Below, in pieces: positions 7,522 to 17,691 of a DNA stretch of 64,000 bases (positions are counted from its first letter, which is position 1; each line of letters begins with the position of its first letter). The notes under the pieces were generated by a model, which did not search any database, had not been told where the DNA came from, and saw only the letters and a program-made list of their open reading frames with translations. This stretch comes from Bacillota bacterium (GTDB lineage: Bacteria > Bacillota > Clostridia > Lachnospirales > Lachnospiraceae): NCBI GenBank assembly GCA_023386315.1, contig JAEWJZ010000029.1:212176-276175 (forward strand), written 5' to 3'. Both the position numbers and the translations under genes were made by a program.

Positions 7522-8706
7522 ATGAAGCAACTGATTTATTTAGACAACGCAGCGACGACCAAAACCAGACCAGAGGTCGTAGAAGCCATGCTGCCTTACT
7601 TTACGGAATATTATGGCAATCCATCTTCCGTATACGAATTTTCCGGTATTTCGAAGAAAGCGGTTCAGGAATCCAGAGAGATCATCGCGAATTCTCTTGG
7701 AGCCAAGGCAAACGAGATTTATTTTACAGCCGGCGGTTCTGAATCCGACAACTGGGCTCTCATTGCAACAGCAGAAGCCTATGCAGAAAAAGGAAAACAC
7801 ATTATTACCAGTAAAATCGAACATCATGCCGTGCTCCATACCTGTGAGTATTTAGAAAAACGCGGTTTTGATATCACTTATCTGAATGTAGATGAGAATG
7901 GTTCCATAAAGTTAGACGAGCTGAAAAAAGCCATTCGTCCTGACACCATCCTCATTTCTGTCATGTTTGCCAATAACGAGATCGGCACCATTGAGCCCAT
8001 TAAGGAAATTGGTGAGATTGCAAAAGAGCATAAGATCTTATTTCATACCGATGCAGTTCAGGCATTCGGTCATGTGCCAATCAACGTAGATGATTATCAC
8101 ATTGATATGTTAAGCGCCAGCGGTCATAAGATTAACGGACCAAAGGGAATCGGATTTTTATATATCAGAGCCGGTGTGAAGTCCCGTTCCTTTGTTCATG
8201 GAGGCGGCCAGGAGAGAAAACGCCGTGCAGGAACAGAGAATGTAACAGGAATCGTAGGTTTCGGTAAAGCGGTGGAACTTGCAGTGGCAGGAATGGAAGA
8301 AAGAACCCGCAAAGAGACAGAGCTTCGTGAATATTTAATGGAACGTGTTATGAAAGAGGTTCCATACACCAGAATTAACGGCAGCAGAAAGAGCCGCCTT
8401 TCCAATAATGTAAATTTTGCCTTCCAGTTTATTGAGGGAGAATCCTTACTGATCATGCTGGACATGAAAGGAATCTGCGGATCCAGCGGTTCTGCATGTA
8501 CTTCAGGCTCCTTAGATCCGTCCCATGTACTGCTGGCAATCGGCCTTCCTCATGAGATCGCCCACGGTTCTCTTCGTCTGACTCTTGATGAGGTTAATAC
8601 CGTGGAAGAAATGGATTACGTAGTGGAAGCCATCAAGGAAATCGTAGCGAAGCTTCGCAGCATGTCTCCTCTTTATGAGGATTATATCAAGCATCAGGGG
8701 AAATAG
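7522..8706 (+). CDS. nifS: Cysteine desulfurase, NifS/IscS family
   Basis: This 394-aa PLP enzyme releases sulfur from cysteine as a persulfide for Fe-S clusters and tRNA thiolation. Seen are the N-terminal YLDNAATT, the PLP lysine motif SASGHKINGPKG, FVHGGGQERKRRAGTEN, and the extended active-site loop GSSGSACTSGSLDPSHVL with the catalytic cysteine, which is typical of group I (NifS/IscS) enzymes. It is first in an operon with the U-type scaffold and MnmA. This suggests supply of sulfur both to clusters and to s2U34 of tRNA. AAAGGCGGAAC lies before the ATG. Confidence 0.95.
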   Translation: MKQLIYLDNAATTKTRPEVVEAMLPYFTEYYGNPSSVYEFSGISKKAVQESREIIANSLGAKANEIYFTAGGSESDNWALIATAEAYAEKGKHIITSKIEHHAVLHTCEYLEKRGFDITYLNVDENGSIKLDELKKAIRPDTILISVMFANNEIGTIEPIKEIGEIAKEHKILFHTDAVQAFGHVPINVDDYHIDMLSASGHKINGPKGIGFLYIRAGVKSRSFVHGGGQERKRRAGTENVTGIVGFGKAVELAVAGMEERTRKETELREYLMERVMKEVPYTRINGSRKSRLSNNVNFAFQFIEGESLLIMLDMKGICGSSGSACTSGSLDPSHVLLAIGLPHEIAHGSLRLTLDEVNTVEEMDYVVEAIKEIVAKLRSMSPLYEDYIKHQGK

Positions 8707-8747
8707 TACAGGGTAGATGAATTACCAGAAAGTGGAGAATATAGAAT

Positions 8748-9185
8748 ATGTATACAGAAAAAGTAATGGATCATTTTGAGCACCCGAGAAATGTGGGAGA
8801 GATAGAGAACGCCAGCGGTATGGGTACTGTTGGTAATGCAAAATGCGGCGATATTATGAGAATTTATCTGGATATTGATGAGAACCAGATTATTCAGGAT
8901 GTAAAATTTAAGACCTTTGGATGCGGTGCGGCGGTAGCTACCAGCAGCATGGCAACAGAGATGGTAAAAGGTAAATCAGTTCAGGAAGCCATGGAGGTAA
9001 CCAACAAGGCCGTATGTGAGGCACTTGATGGTCTGCCCCCTGTAAAAGTCCACTGCTCCTTACTGGCCGAAGAGGCAATCCATGCTGCTTTATGGGATTA
9101 TGCAACCAAGCATGGCATTGAGATTGATGGCTTAAAGAAGCCAAAGTCTGATATCGGCGAGGAAGAAGTAGAAGAAGAATATTAA
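8748..9185 (+). CDS. nifU: Fe-S cluster assembly scaffold, NifU/IscU-like
   Basis: This 145-aa IscU-type scaffold has the three cluster-ligand cysteines in their usual contexts: NAKCGDIM, TFGCGAAVA and VHCSLLAEEAI. It has only the N-terminal U domain, without the ferredoxin and C-terminal NifU domains. The acidic C-terminal tail (GEEEVEEEY) is unremarkable. It lies 41 nt after the desulfurase and 15 nt before mnmA, so the three are surely co-transcribed. Confidence 0.93.
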   Translation: MYTEKVMDHFEHPRNVGEIENASGMGTVGNAKCGDIMRIYLDIDENQIIQDVKFKTFGCGAAVATSSMATEMVKGKSVQEAMEVTNKAVCEALDGLPPVKVHCSLLAEEAIHAALWDYATKHGIEIDGLKKPKSDIGEEEVEEEY

Positions 9186-9200
9186 TGGAAATGGAATACT

Positions 9201-10280
9201 ATGAGTAAAGCGAAAGTAGTAGTAGGAATGTCAGGCGGCGTGGATTCATCCGTTGCAGCCTGGCTGTTAAAGGAACAGGGCTATGACGTAATCGGCGTAA
9301 CCATGCAGATCTGGCAGGACGAGGATAACGTGACTCAGGAAGAGAACGGAGGCTGCTGCGGCCTCAGTGCCGTGGACGATGCCAGAAGAGTTGCCTGGGA
9401 TCTTGGAATTCCTTATTATGTTATGAATTTTAAAGAAGAGTTCAAATCACAGGTCATCGATTATTTTGTAGAGGAATACCAGAGGGGACGGACTCCCAAT
9501 CCCTGTATCGCCTGCAACCGCTATGTCAAATGGGAATCTCTTTTAAAGCGGAGCCTGGATATTGGAGCCGATTATATTGCCACAGGTCATTACGCACAGA
9601 TTGACAGGCTTCCAAACGGCAGATATGCCCTTAAAAAGTCTGTAACTGCTGCGAAAGACCAGACATATGCTCTTTATAACTTAACCCAGGATCAGCTGGC
9701 ACTTACCCTGATGCCCGTAGGAGCGTATTCCAAAGATCAGATCAGGGAGATTGCTGACCGGATCAATCTTAACGTTGCTCACAAACCGGACAGCCAGGAG
9801 ATCTGTTTTATACCGGATCATGATTATGCCGGATTTATTGAAGAGAGCGCAGGGGAGAGAGCCCCCGAAGGTGATTTTGTGGATTTGGATGGCCAGGTAA
9901 TCGGACGCCACAAAGGAATCACTCACTACACCGTCGGACAGAGAAAGGGTTTAAACCTGTCTCTTGGATATCCGGTTTTTGTGGTGGAGATACGTCCTGA
10001 GACAAACGAAGTGGTCATTGGAAAAGGTGAGGATGTCTATTCTGACACCCTCAGCGCCGGACATTTAAACTGGATGGCGGTTGACGGTCTTCATGGAGAA
10101 GAGATGGAGGTAATGGCAAAGATCCGTTACAGCCATAAGGGCGCCGCCTGTACCATTAAAGAAGTGGAGGATGGCGTGGTAGAATGCAGATTTGAGGAGC
10201 CGCAGAGAGCGATCACACCCGGACAGGCCGTGGTATTTTATCAGGGCGAGTATGTAGTGGGAGGAGGAACCATACTGTGA
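9201..10280 (+). CDS. mnmA: tRNA-specific 2-thiouridylase MnmA
   Basis: This 359-aa enzyme makes 2-thiouridine at position 34 of tRNAs for Lys, Glu and Gln using persulfide sulfur. It shows the PP-loop [15 protein letters not shown] at the N-terminus, the catalytic cysteines in TPNPCIACN (near residue 100) and SQEICFIPD (near 197), and the C-terminal beta-barrel. Close linkage to the desulfurase suggests direct sulfur relay. Its TGA overlaps the GTG start of the downstream amidase by three bases, indicating translational coupling. Confidence 0.96.
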   Translation: MSKAKVVVGMSGGVDSSVAAWLLKEQGYDVIGVTMQIWQDEDNVTQEENGGCCGLSAVDDARRVAWDLGIPYYVMNFKEEFKSQVIDYFVEEYQRGRTPNPCIACNRYVKWESLLKRSLDIGADYIATGHYAQIDRLPNGRYALKKSVTAAKDQTYALYNLTQDQLALTLMPVGAYSKDQIREIADRINLNVAHKPDSQEICFIPDHDYAGFIEESAGERAPEGDFVDLDGQVIGRHKGITHYTVGQRKGLNLSLGYPVFVVEIRPETNEVVIGKGEDVYSDTLSAGHLNWMAVDGLHGEEMEVMAKIRYSHKGAACTIKEVEDGVVECRFEEPQRAITPGQAVVFYQGEYVVGGGTIL

Positions 10281-11395
10281 TAATCAGCAAAAAAACAATC
10301 AGATGGATCTTCCCGGCTATCCTGCTTTTTTGTCTGTTTCTGCTTTCCGGCTGCGGAAAAAAGTATGAAGCCATACAGACTCCTGCCGTTGAGGAGGCAA
10401 AAGGGGAGATAAGCGGGGAAACGCAGAGTACGCCTGTAACCATCGAAGAGGAAGATGGAAAGACGGCCGAAAAAAGCTCCCACGAAGCCGCTGTTACAAC
10501 GGAGACCGCTCCGGAGTTTCAAAAAGCAGACGAGACGGTCTATGTGACAGGCAGCGGGGTGAATGTGAGGACACAGCCATCTGCCTCCGGCCAGATCGCA
10601 GTTACCCTTAATCAGGGAACTGCACTGAAACGGACCGGATACAGCCAGAGCTGGAGCCGTGTCATCTATGAGAATAAAGAATGCTATGTGTCTTCCCGTT
10701 ATTTATCCGCGGATAAACCCGCTGATAAAGCTCAGACTCCTTCCATATCGGGAAGCGGAAACGGACGGCTGATTGCCATTGATCCGGGACACCAGGCAAA
10801 GGGAAATTCTCAAAAAGAACCCATCGGACCGGGGTCATCCGAGATGAAACCAAAGGTAGCATCAGGAACCCAGGGAACTGCAACCGGAATACCGGAGTAC
10901 AAGCTTACTCTGGCAGTCTCTCTTAAATTAAAGCAGGAGCTGCTTAACAGAGGATACCGGGTTTATATGATCCGTGAGACCGATGATGTGAATATCAGCA
11001 ATGCAGAGCGTGCCGGCATGGCCAATGACAGCGGAGCAGATATTTTCATAAGAGTTCACGCCAATTCCTTAAATGACAGTTCCATAGCCGGTGCCTTAAC
11101 GATGTGCCAGACTTCAAAAAATCCATACAACAAAAGCCTCTACAGCAAGAGCTCAGCGCTGTCAAAAACAGTGGTGAATGGAATCAGCAGTCAGACCGGA
11201 TTTAAGAACCGGGGTGTACAGGAGACGGATTCCATGAGCGGAATTAACTGGTGCAAAATACCAGTAACCATTGTGGAGATGGGCTTTATGAGTAATGCGG
11301 AAGAAGATAAGAAGATGGCGACAGATGAATACAGGGACAAGATTGCAAAAGGGATCGCAGATGGGATAGATGCCTATTATGCAGGCGGCAACTGA
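10277..11395 (+). CDS. SH3-domain N-acetylmuramoyl-L-alanine amidase lipoprotein
   Basis: The protein is 372 aa. A lipoprotein signal (hydrophobic stretch ending LLSGC, residues about 12-26) precedes an acidic Thr/Glu-rich linker, a bacterial SH3 domain (around 85-145, [12 protein letters not shown]) and a C-terminal Amidase_3 zinc hydrolase. The zinc motifs are [15 protein letters not shown] and VHANS, and the catalytic Glu lies in IVEMGFMSN. It cleaves the bond between MurNAc and L-Ala in peptidoglycan while tethered outside the membrane. The start is a GTG overlapping the mnmA stop, with GGAGGAGGAAC upstream. Transcriptional linkage to the sulfur genes looks incidental. Confidence 0.9.
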   Translation: MIISKKTIRWIFPAILLFCLFLLSGCGKKYEAIQTPAVEEAKGEISGETQSTPVTIEEEDGKTAEKSSHEAAVTTETAPEFQKADETVYVTGSGVNVRTQPSASGQIAVTLNQGTALKRTGYSQSWSRVIYENKECYVSSRYLSADKPADKAQTPSISGSGNGRLIAIDPGHQAKGNSQKEPIGPGSSEMKPKVASGTQGTATGIPEYKLTLAVSLKLKQELLNRGYRVYMIRETDDVNISNAERAGMANDSGADIFIRVHANSLNDSSIAGALTMCQTSKNPYNKSLYSKSSALSKTVVNGISSQTGFKNRGVQETDSMSGINWCKIPVTIVEMGFMSNAEEDKKMATDEYRDKIAKGIADGIDAYYAGGN

Positions 11396-11431
11396 TATCC
11401 ATCTTTTAAAATGAATCAGATTACAGATGTT

Positions 11432-11489
11432 AAGCCAGAAAGCGGAAGGATTATATCCCATATGCTTTCTGGCTTTTCGCTGTTTTTTT
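11432..11489 (+). terminator. Rho-independent terminator after the amidase gene
   Basis: AAGCCAGAAAGC (11432-11443) pairs perfectly with GCTTTCTGGCTT (11464-11475). The stem is followed by TTCGCTG and a run of seven T. Confidence 0.85.
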
Positions 11490-11571
11490 GTACTCCTCTC
11501 CAGGTCATAAATGAAGTGGAAAAAGCATACATTTTCCTGAAACGTTTCTTCCAGGCAAGGAGAAGAAAGAC

Positions 11572-12462
11572 ATGGCAGATTATGGGCTTGCATTATCAGG
11601 AGGAGGAACCAGAGGAGCGGTTCATGTAGGCGTTCTTACGGCGTTAGAAGAAAACGGTCTTTTGCCTGACCGGATCGCTGGAGCCAGTGCCGGCAGTATT
11701 GTGGCCGGACTTTACGCATCCGGAATGGGGATTGGTAAGATGAGAGAAACAGTGGGCTGGCTGGCAAAGCATGGAGAAAATTATATAGATCCCAATATAA
11801 TCGGAGTCATCCTGTTTCTGCCCCAGGTACTGCTTCACAGAAATACATCTTTAATGGGATTAATTAAAGGCAACCGGCTTTCCCGTTTTCTCTGTGATTT
11901 AACTGATGGACTGGAGATACAGGGGTGCGAGAAGGGTCTTCTGATACCGGCTGTTGATATAAACAGCGGCAACACCGTTGTTTTTACTAACCTATTTAAA
12001 GAAAAGGTTCCCATATCTGCGCTTCGGGAAGAAAATGTGAGGTGGCAGAAAAACGGGCTTTTATGTGATATTATGATGGCAAGCTCTTCGGTTCCCGCTG
12101 TATTCTGCCCAAGGCAGATCAATGGTTTTTTACTGGTGGATGGAGGAGTGACCAATAACCTTCCGGTGGATTTACTTATTTCCACAGGGGAATCAAGTGT
12201 GATTGCAGTTGATATCGGGGAAGCATATGAGATGCCAAAGGACCATTCTATTATGGAGATCGCGTTCCATTCGTTTTCCATCATGAGCAGAGAGTTAAAG
12301 GACTGCCGTTCCAGCGGTGAAATTCTTCTTTTAAAGCCGCCGATTCCAAAAGGATCAGGGCTTCTGACCTTTGAATATATGGAGGAATGCATGGAAAGCG
12401 GATATCTGTATACAAAAAAAATGATGCCGCGGATTAAGCATGTTCTGGAAAAAAGAAAATAA
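11572..12462 (+). CDS. Patatin-like phospholipase family protein
   Basis: This 296-aa cytoplasmic serine acyl hydrolase of the patatin/RssA family has all the key motifs. These are the oxyanion-hole GGGTRG (residues about 10-15), the nucleophile elbow GASAGS (Ser near 38) and the catalytic Asp in VDGGVTNNLP. An uncleaved hydrophobic stretch near residues 70-85 may help membrane association. The likely activity is lipid deacylation; the substrate is unknown. AAGGAGAAG precedes the ATG. It stands alone between a terminator and a GNAT gene. Confidence 0.88.
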   Translation: MADYGLALSGGGTRGAVHVGVLTALEENGLLPDRIAGASAGSIVAGLYASGMGIGKMRETVGWLAKHGENYIDPNIIGVILFLPQVLLHRNTSLMGLIKGNRLSRFLCDLTDGLEIQGCEKGLLIPAVDINSGNTVVFTNLFKEKVPISALREENVRWQKNGLLCDIMMASSSVPAVFCPRQINGFLLVDGGVTNNLPVDLLISTGESSVIAVDIGEAYEMPKDHSIMEIAFHSFSIMSRELKDCRSSGEILLLKPPIPKGSGLLTFEYMEECMESGYLYTKKMMPRIKHVLEKRK

Positions 12463-12512
12463 ATACGCTATACTGAATGAAAACAAAACAGATACACAAG
12501 AGGAGGAATCAA

Positions 12513-12998
12513 ATGGAACTTACGTTTCGATATGCACAGGAATCGGATACAGCTCTGATTCTGGAATTTATTAAAGAGCTGGCAGATTACGAGAAAATGC
12601 TTGATGAAGTGGTGGCTACGGAAGCGCTTTTAAAAGACTGGCTGTTCGGGCAGAAAAAAGCAGAAGTAATCTTTGCACTGGCAGATGGGAAAGAAGCAGG
12701 ATTTGCATTGTTTTTTCATAATTTCTCCACATTTCTCGGCAGAGCCGGAATCTATCTGGAAGACTTGTTTGTAAAGCCTGAATACAGAGGTAAGGGAATT
12801 GGAAAAGCAATCTTAAAGAAATTAGGTGCCGTTGCCAGAGAACGGGGCTGCGGAAGACTGGAGTGGTGGTGCTTAGACTGGAATCAGCCCAGTATCGACT
12901 TTTACCGTTCCATGGGGGCGGAGGCAATGGATGAATGGACCGTATACCGCATATCCGGTGAGAGGCTGAACGAATTGGCAGATGCCGGTGATAAATAA
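12513..12998 (+). CDS. GNAT family N-acetyltransferase
   Basis: The product is 161 aa. The GNAT core is clear: FVKPEYRGKGIGKAILKKLG is motif A with the acetyl-CoA pyrophosphate loop, followed by CLDWNQPSIDFYRSMGAE. That layout is like diamine (spermidine/thialysine-type) N-acetyltransferases, so a small amine substrate is possible. The ATG at 12513 is chosen because AGGAGG lies 6 nt upstream; an in-frame ATG at 12477 has no binding site. Confidence 0.85.
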   Translation: MELTFRYAQESDTALILEFIKELADYEKMLDEVVATEALLKDWLFGQKKAEVIFALADGKEAGFALFFHNFSTFLGRAGIYLEDLFVKPEYRGKGIGKAILKKLGAVARERGCGRLEWWCLDWNQPSIDFYRSMGAEAMDEWTVYRISGERLNELADAGDK

Positions 12999-13025
12999 AG
13001 ATCATTGAAGACAGGAAATACATGG

Positions 13026-13055
13026 GGAGCGTTTATAGGACGCTCCTTAATTTAT
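13026..13055 (+). terminator. Terminator after the GNAT gene
   Basis: GGAGCGT (13026-13032) pairs with ACGCTCC (13040-13046), followed by TTAATTTATTT. Confidence 0.65.
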
Positions 13056-13154
13056 TTGGAAAAGAATCATGAAATTGTAATGTCTTTGTAAACAATTTTA
13101 TGGCATAGTGGGTTATACTGCTACTGTATGAATAAAATTCCAAGGAGGATAGTC

Positions 13155-13775
13155 ATGAAACGAATCATGGATAAAAAATACAACAGGAGGTTACTGACTG
13201 TACTGTTGCTTATAAGTATGATGGAAGTTACCGGTTGCAGCTTACAGCAAAAGGACAGGACAGGCGAAAATACTGAAGCTTCAACTGCCGTTTCGGTAAG
13301 CCAGAATGATGTAGCAAAAGAAAGTTCGGCAGCAGCTGTTACAGAAACAGAAACGGAAACGGAAACGGAAACAGAAACAGAAACAGAAACAGAAACAGAA
13401 ACGGAACCGGCTTTGTTAGACCGTTATATCGGGCTTCTCGGCCTTACGAAAGAAGAGTTGGTGAAATCCCTGGGTGAAGAGCCGGAGAAAATCGATGAGG
13501 GAGGTCTGGAATTTAAAAATGCCGGAATACGCATATGGTTTGATCATCCAAATTACAGGACAGCGGAGCAGATTTTAGTCATGGATCCGCAGTTTGATAT
13601 TCTTGGTGTAAAGCTGGGAGAAAAAATTGACAGATTTAAAGAAGTATTAAAAGATCCGGTCAGTGACCAGAACGGAGATGCCCATTTTAAGTACAACAAC
13701 GTATACCTGTCCATTATCTATGATACAGAGACACAGGATACCTATGGACTGTATATATTAAAGAATGATATCTAA
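13155..13775 (+). CDS. Lipoprotein with Thr-Glu repeat linker
   Basis: The 206-aa product has a positively charged start (MKRIMDKKYNRR), a hydrophobic segment and a lipobox MEVTGC, so it should be anchored outside the membrane. A tract of alternating Thr-Glu follows, encoded by tandem hexanucleotides. The C-terminal domain of about 115 aa (LGLTKEELVKSLGEEPEKIDEGGLEF...) has the shape of small periplasmic-like domains of unknown function. The ATG at 13155 has AAGGAGG upstream and is preferred to 13128. No function is assigned. It has its own terminator downstream. Confidence 0.75.
   Translation: MKRIMDKKYNRRLLTVLLLISMMEVTGCSLQQKDRTGENTEASTAVSVSQNDVAKESSAAAVTETETETETETETETETETETEPALLDRYIGLLGLTKEELVKSLGEEPEKIDEGGLEFKNAGIRIWFDHPNYRTAEQILVMDPQFDILGVKLGEKIDRFKEVLKDPVSDQNGDAHFKYNNVYLSIIYDTETQDTYGLYILKNDI
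13341..13409 (+). repeat. In-frame hexanucleotide tandem repeat (GAAACR)n
   Basis: About eleven copies of a GAAACA/GAAACG hexamer encode Thr-Glu dipeptides in the linker of the lipoprotein gene. Changes in copy number would alter linker length without shifting the frame. Confidence 0.85.
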
Positions 13776-13964
13776 CCTGCGAAAAGAAATGACTGCCAGG
13801 GAGACGGAGAAATGGTATGCTTATCCGGATGCAGTTATTCCGGCAATCAGACAGGCTTTATACAGCAGCCGAGTTTAGCTTGTAAGATAATTTTCACCTG
13901 ATGGGGGAGGATACGGCTGTTACCATCTGCCGTCTTAAAAATCCTCCATTTGTGTACTTATAAA

Positions 13965-13994
13965 AAAATACCGCCGGAACTGGCGGTATTTTTA
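13965..13994. terminator. Bidirectional terminator between the lipoprotein and chemoreceptor genes
   Basis: AAAAATACCGCC (13965-13976) and GGCGGTATTTTT (13983-13994) form a 12-bp stem with a 6-nt loop, with A and T runs on either side. It serves the two convergent genes. Confidence 0.85.
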
Positions 13995-13997
13995 TAA

Positions 13998-16106
13998 TTA
14001 ATATTTATCTGTTATGACCGGAGCTTCCGGTGATTCTGTTTCTTCTGCTGCTTCATATACCGGTTCACTGATCTGCTTTTTTTCAGAAACCTTGTCACCC
14101 ATCAGCTGAATCCAGCTGATTTCATCTTTCATGGTCTGTGCCTGGGCTGCTAACTCTTCACTGGATGCAGAGCTTTCCTCTGCGGTTGCCGCATTGGTCT
14201 GAACTACGGACGATACCTGGGTTAAGCCGGTGTTGATCTGCTGAATGGCATCTACCTGTTCTGCAGACGAACTGCGGATCTTTTCCATGGATTCCCCAAG
14301 GAATTCTGCCTTGTCTGCCAGACCTTTCAGTATTTCCACTGTTTCCTTTGATAAAGTTTCTCCGTTTTCTACCAGAGAAGAGGAGTGTGCCAGCAGGGAA
14401 GAGGTTTCTCCGGCTGCCTCCGATACCTTAACAGCCAGATTACGGACTTCATCTGCAACAACTGCGAAGCCTTTCCCTGCCTCTCCGGCCCTTGCTGCTT
14501 CAATAGCGGCATTCAGTGCCAGAATGTTAGTCTGGAATGCGATATCTTCAATGACCTTGGTGATATTTGTGATTTTCTTTGAGGCTTCTCCGATTTCAGT
14601 CATGGCCTGGTTTAAATTCTGTATATAGGAATTTCCTTTTGTAAGCTCTATTCCGGTCTGCTTTACATATTCATTTACTGTTGAAACCGTAACCACATTT
14701 TCTTCCGCATGATGAGCCACATTGGATATGGAGGCATTTAACTCTTCCACAGTAGCCGCCTGCTCCGTTGTACCGGAAGCCAAAAGCTGGGCTCCGGAGG
14801 AGATCTGATCGGCGCCGCTTGAAATCTGGTTAATGGAGTTCCTGAAGTTTCCGAAAATGGTATTTAAATTGGCAATGATACCATTGATTGATGTCTTAAG
14901 AAGAATAAAATCCGCTTTGTATTCTGATTCAATGGTTAAGGTACAGTTTCCTTTCTCTACGCCGTCTAAAACAGTCGTGGCATCATTAATGATGGAGCGG
15001 AGAGAAGAAACGGTGTATCTTAGGGAAGCGGAAAGAGTGCCGATCTCATCATCGCTCACATACTCGGGAACCTGGGAATGAAGATCACCCTGAGAAAGAA
15101 GCTCCAGTCTGTCCACCATTTTAATGATGGGGTTAACAATAGGAGAGGCAATCCTGATTGCGCAAATCAAAGCGATGATCAAAAAAACAATTATAAAAAA
15201 AATCATAATAAAGATTGAAATGTAGAAACCTTCCATAAGCTCAGAAGTTTTTGCCGCCACACCGATGGACCAGCCGTCTGTATTGGGAATGGGGGCATAA
15301 CCTACGGTAAGCTGACTTCCTTTATGATGAATGGATTCGATGCCGGACTGACCGGTCATCATGTTCTGCACCATCTTTGCAGCGTCAGAAAAGGATGAAT
15401 CTGTTTTGGCAGTTTCTATGTAATTTAACTGCTGGTTCACATTATCCTGTTCCTTATGTGCAACAACGGTTCCTTCTTTATCTACAATGAATCCATAGCC
15501 TGATTTTCCAAGGGATATGTCATTAATCATTTTGCTGAAGGAATCACAGGAGAGTCTTGCAAATACAATACCTTTGCTTCCATCGCCATTAACCGGTGCT
15601 GAAAGAATCATAATCATCTGGCCGGTTGCTTTGCTTAAAAGGGGAGAGGATATGTAGGTTTCCCCGTTCGTGGATTTCTGAAAGTATTCCCTTTCTTTGA
15701 TATCTGTTCCGTCAGAGGTAATTCCCTGGGGGTTGCAGACGACAATGGAATCAAATTCATATTCCTGCGCCAGCTGGGCTAAGTCTTTCTGAAGCTGTCC
15801 CGATGTACCGGAAGAATTTCTGATTCTGCTGTCCTTTGAGATTGATTCGATTTTAGTTTTGTAGATGAGGATGGCGTTTTCTACCGAATGGTTGTATGCG
15901 TTAGTGTTTTCCTGGATTCTAAGCTGCATGTTGTTCCTTGCATCCCGATAGACGATAATGGAATTGACGGTGCCGAAAAGTAATGTGATAACGGTTGACA
16001 ATGCTGCGATACTGATTTGAAGCTTGCGTTTGATAGAATTTTTGCCCATGATTTTTCCCATCTGCTTCTTACTGCCTGGTATGGGCATCTGTTTTTCCTG
16101 CGACAT
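13998..16106 (-). CDS. Methyl-accepting chemotaxis protein with double-Cache sensor
   Basis: This 702-aa transmembrane chemoreceptor has a first membrane helix at about residues 28-50. An extracellular dCache domain follows (to about 300, with [10 protein letters not shown] and [16 protein letters not shown]), then a second membrane helix (about 300-325) and a HAMP domain. The cytoplasmic signalling domain has the invariant hairpin tip region [23 protein letters not shown] and methylation helices. It relays ligand binding to CheA/CheW; dCache receptors often bind amino acids. AGGAG lies 8 nt before the ATG. No other chemotaxis genes are nearby. Confidence 0.95.
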   Translation of the reverse strand: MSQEKQMPIPGSKKQMGKIMGKNSIKRKLQISIAALSTVITLLFGTVNSIIVYRDARNNMQLRIQENTNAYNHSVENAILIYKTKIESISKDSRIRNSSGTSGQLQKDLAQLAQEYEFDSIVVCNPQGITSDGTDIKEREYFQKSTNGETYISSPLLSKATGQMIMILSAPVNGDGSKGIVFARLSCDSFSKMINDISLGKSGYGFIVDKEGTVVAHKEQDNVNQQLNYIETAKTDSSFSDAAKMVQNMMTGQSGIESIHHKGSQLTVGYAPIPNTDGWSIGVAAKTSELMEGFYISIFIMIFFIIVFLIIALICAIRIASPIVNPIIKMVDRLELLSQGDLHSQVPEYVSDDEIGTLSASLRYTVSSLRSIINDATTVLDGVEKGNCTLTIESEYKADFILLKTSINGIIANLNTIFGNFRNSINQISSGADQISSGAQLLASGTTEQAATVEELNASISNVAHHAEENVVTVSTVNEYVKQTGIELTKGNSYIQNLNQAMTEIGEASKKITNITKVIEDIAFQTNILALNAAIEAARAGEAGKGFAVVADEVRNLAVKVSEAAGETSSLLAHSSSLVENGETLSKETVEILKGLADKAEFLGESMEKIRSSSAEQVDAIQQINTGLTQVSSVVQTNAATAEESSASSEELAAQAQTMKDEISWIQLMGDKVSEKKQISEPVYEAAEETESPEAPVITDKY

Positions 16107-16323
16107 GTGTTTTTCTCCTGATCTGGTTTTATTCTTTTTCTTATTTTGTCAAAATTTTATCTTATGTAATCAGAGCAATTATAAAACAAGAGTATCTGGC
16201 TGTCAATTGTCCTGGACAAGAAAAAAAAGATTAAACATAATGTGGGATTATTCCATCTGTTTGAATCCGGTTGTTGTGAATAATGATACTTATTTCGGAG
16301 AAAAAACAGGAATCGGGGAAACA

Positions 16324-16384
16324 ATATGTTCCCTCCTAAGTGATAAGTTTTATCATAATGCTTGTTACTTAGGAGGGAGCATAT
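16324..16384. repeat. 18-bp near-perfect inverted repeat between the two chemoreceptor genes
   Basis: ATATGTTCCCTCCTAAGT (16324-16341) and ACTTAGGAGGGAGCATAT (16367-16384) pair with one G-T mismatch across a 25-nt spacer. There is no T-run, so it is a poor terminator. It lies just beside the broken end of the duplicated chemoreceptor and may be linked to the rearrangement. The rest of 16,140-16,410 shows no convincing gene. Confidence 0.6.
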
Positions 16385-16412
16385 CAGCCGACCTGTTTGA
16401 AGACTGGCGGTG

Positions 16413-17504
16413 AGATCTGATTAATGGAGTTCCTGAAGTTTCCGAAAATTAAAGAGTGCCGATCTCATCATCGCTCACATATTCCGGAACCTGGGAATGA
16501 AGATCACCCTGAGAAAGAAGATCCGGTCTGTCTACCATTTTGATGATGGAGTTAACAATAGGAGAAGTAATCAAGATTGCGCAAATCAGGGCGATGATCA
16601 AAAATACAACTATAAAAAGAATCATAATGATGATTGAAATGTAGAAACCTTCCATAAGCTCAGTGGTATTTGCCGCCACACCGATGGACCAGCCGTCTGT
16701 ATTGGGAATGGGTGCATACCCCACGGTAAACTGACTTCCTTTAAGATGAATGGATTCAAAACCGGTCATACCAGCTGTCATGTTCTGCACCAACTTTGCA
16801 GTCTCTGAAAAAGAAGAGTCTGTTTTTGCCGCTTCTATGTAATTCAACTGCTGGTTCACATTCTCCTGATCCTTATGTGCAATAACTGTTCCTGCTTTAT
16901 CTACAATGAATCCATAGCCTGTTTTTCCAAGGGAAATATCGTTAGTCATTTTGCTGAAGGAATCACAGGACAGTATTGCAGATACAATGCCCTTGCTTCC
17001 GTCGCCATTAATTGGAGCTGTGAGAACCATTATCATCTTTCCGGTTGTTTTACTAAAGATAGGGGAAGATATATAGGTTTCTCCGTTTATGGACCTTTTA
17101 AAATATTCCCTGTCACTGACATCAGATCCATCAGAGGTAATTCCCTGTGGGTCACAGATTATTATGGAATCAAATCCATATTTTTCCGCCAGTTGGGCTA
17201 AATTTTCTTTCAACTGTTCCGATGTGCCAGAGGGGCCTGTGACTCTGTTATCCATTGAGACTGATTCAATTTTAGTCTTATAGATGAGAATTGCATTTTC
17301 TACGGAATGGTTGTACGCGTTGGTGTTTTCCTGAATTCTGAGCTGCATATTATTCCTGGCATCCTGATAAATAATAATGGAATTGACTGTGCCAAAAAGC
17401 AATGTAATGACTGTTGAAAATGCTGCGATACTGATTTGAAGCTTGCGCTTAATGGTGTTTTTACTCTTCGGATCGATGAGATTCATTTGTGCTTTTGTTG
17501 TCAT
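16413..17504 (-). pseudogene. Truncated duplicate of the adjacent chemoreceptor (sensor and membrane part only)
   Basis: The open part (16449-17504, 351 aa) is closely similar to residues about 20-370 of the neighbouring receptor: dCache, both membrane helices and the beginning of HAMP. It then stops after DEIGTL. Past the stop, 16413-16450 matches the start of the signalling domain of the intact copy (complement of about 14825-14862). About 165 bp in between are missing, and everything after is lost. It therefore arose by duplication followed by internal deletion and 3' truncation. Start and binding site (CAGGAG) are intact, so a membrane sensor stub may still be made. It cannot signal to CheA. 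Confidence 0.85.
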
Positions 17505-17634
17505 TAAAATATTCTCCTGATTTGGATTTATTATTTTTCATCTTTTGGTTAATTATAGTAATATGTAATTTGATTATAATACAAGAGCTAAAGGCTGTCC
17601 ATGGTACTCAAGTAAGATTATTATAAGAAAAGGG

Positions 17635-17676
17635 CAGGCAGTGCTGCCGGATAAGAGAAACCAGCAGCACTGCCTG
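17635..17676 (-). terminator. Terminator after argG
   Basis: A 13-bp perfect stem (CAGGCAGTGCTGC 17635-17647, GCAGCACTGCCTG 17664-17676) lies past the argG stop. On the leftward strand it is followed by CCCTTTTCTTAT. Confidence 0.7.
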
Positions 17677-17691
17677 TCATAGAAAGGCTTA

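Noticed and set aside
11411..11629. ORF spanning the terminator after the amidase gene
   Set aside because: Runs through a strong hairpin and the start of the patatin-like gene; no ribosome binding site.
13791..13880. 29-codon ORF starting MTARETEKWYAY after the lipoprotein gene
   Set aside because: No convincing binding site or homology; may be a gene fragment but too short to support.
16024..16413. Rightward 129-aa ORF antisense to the chemoreceptor start
   Set aside because: Mostly the complement of the receptor gene and non-coding DNA; no binding site.
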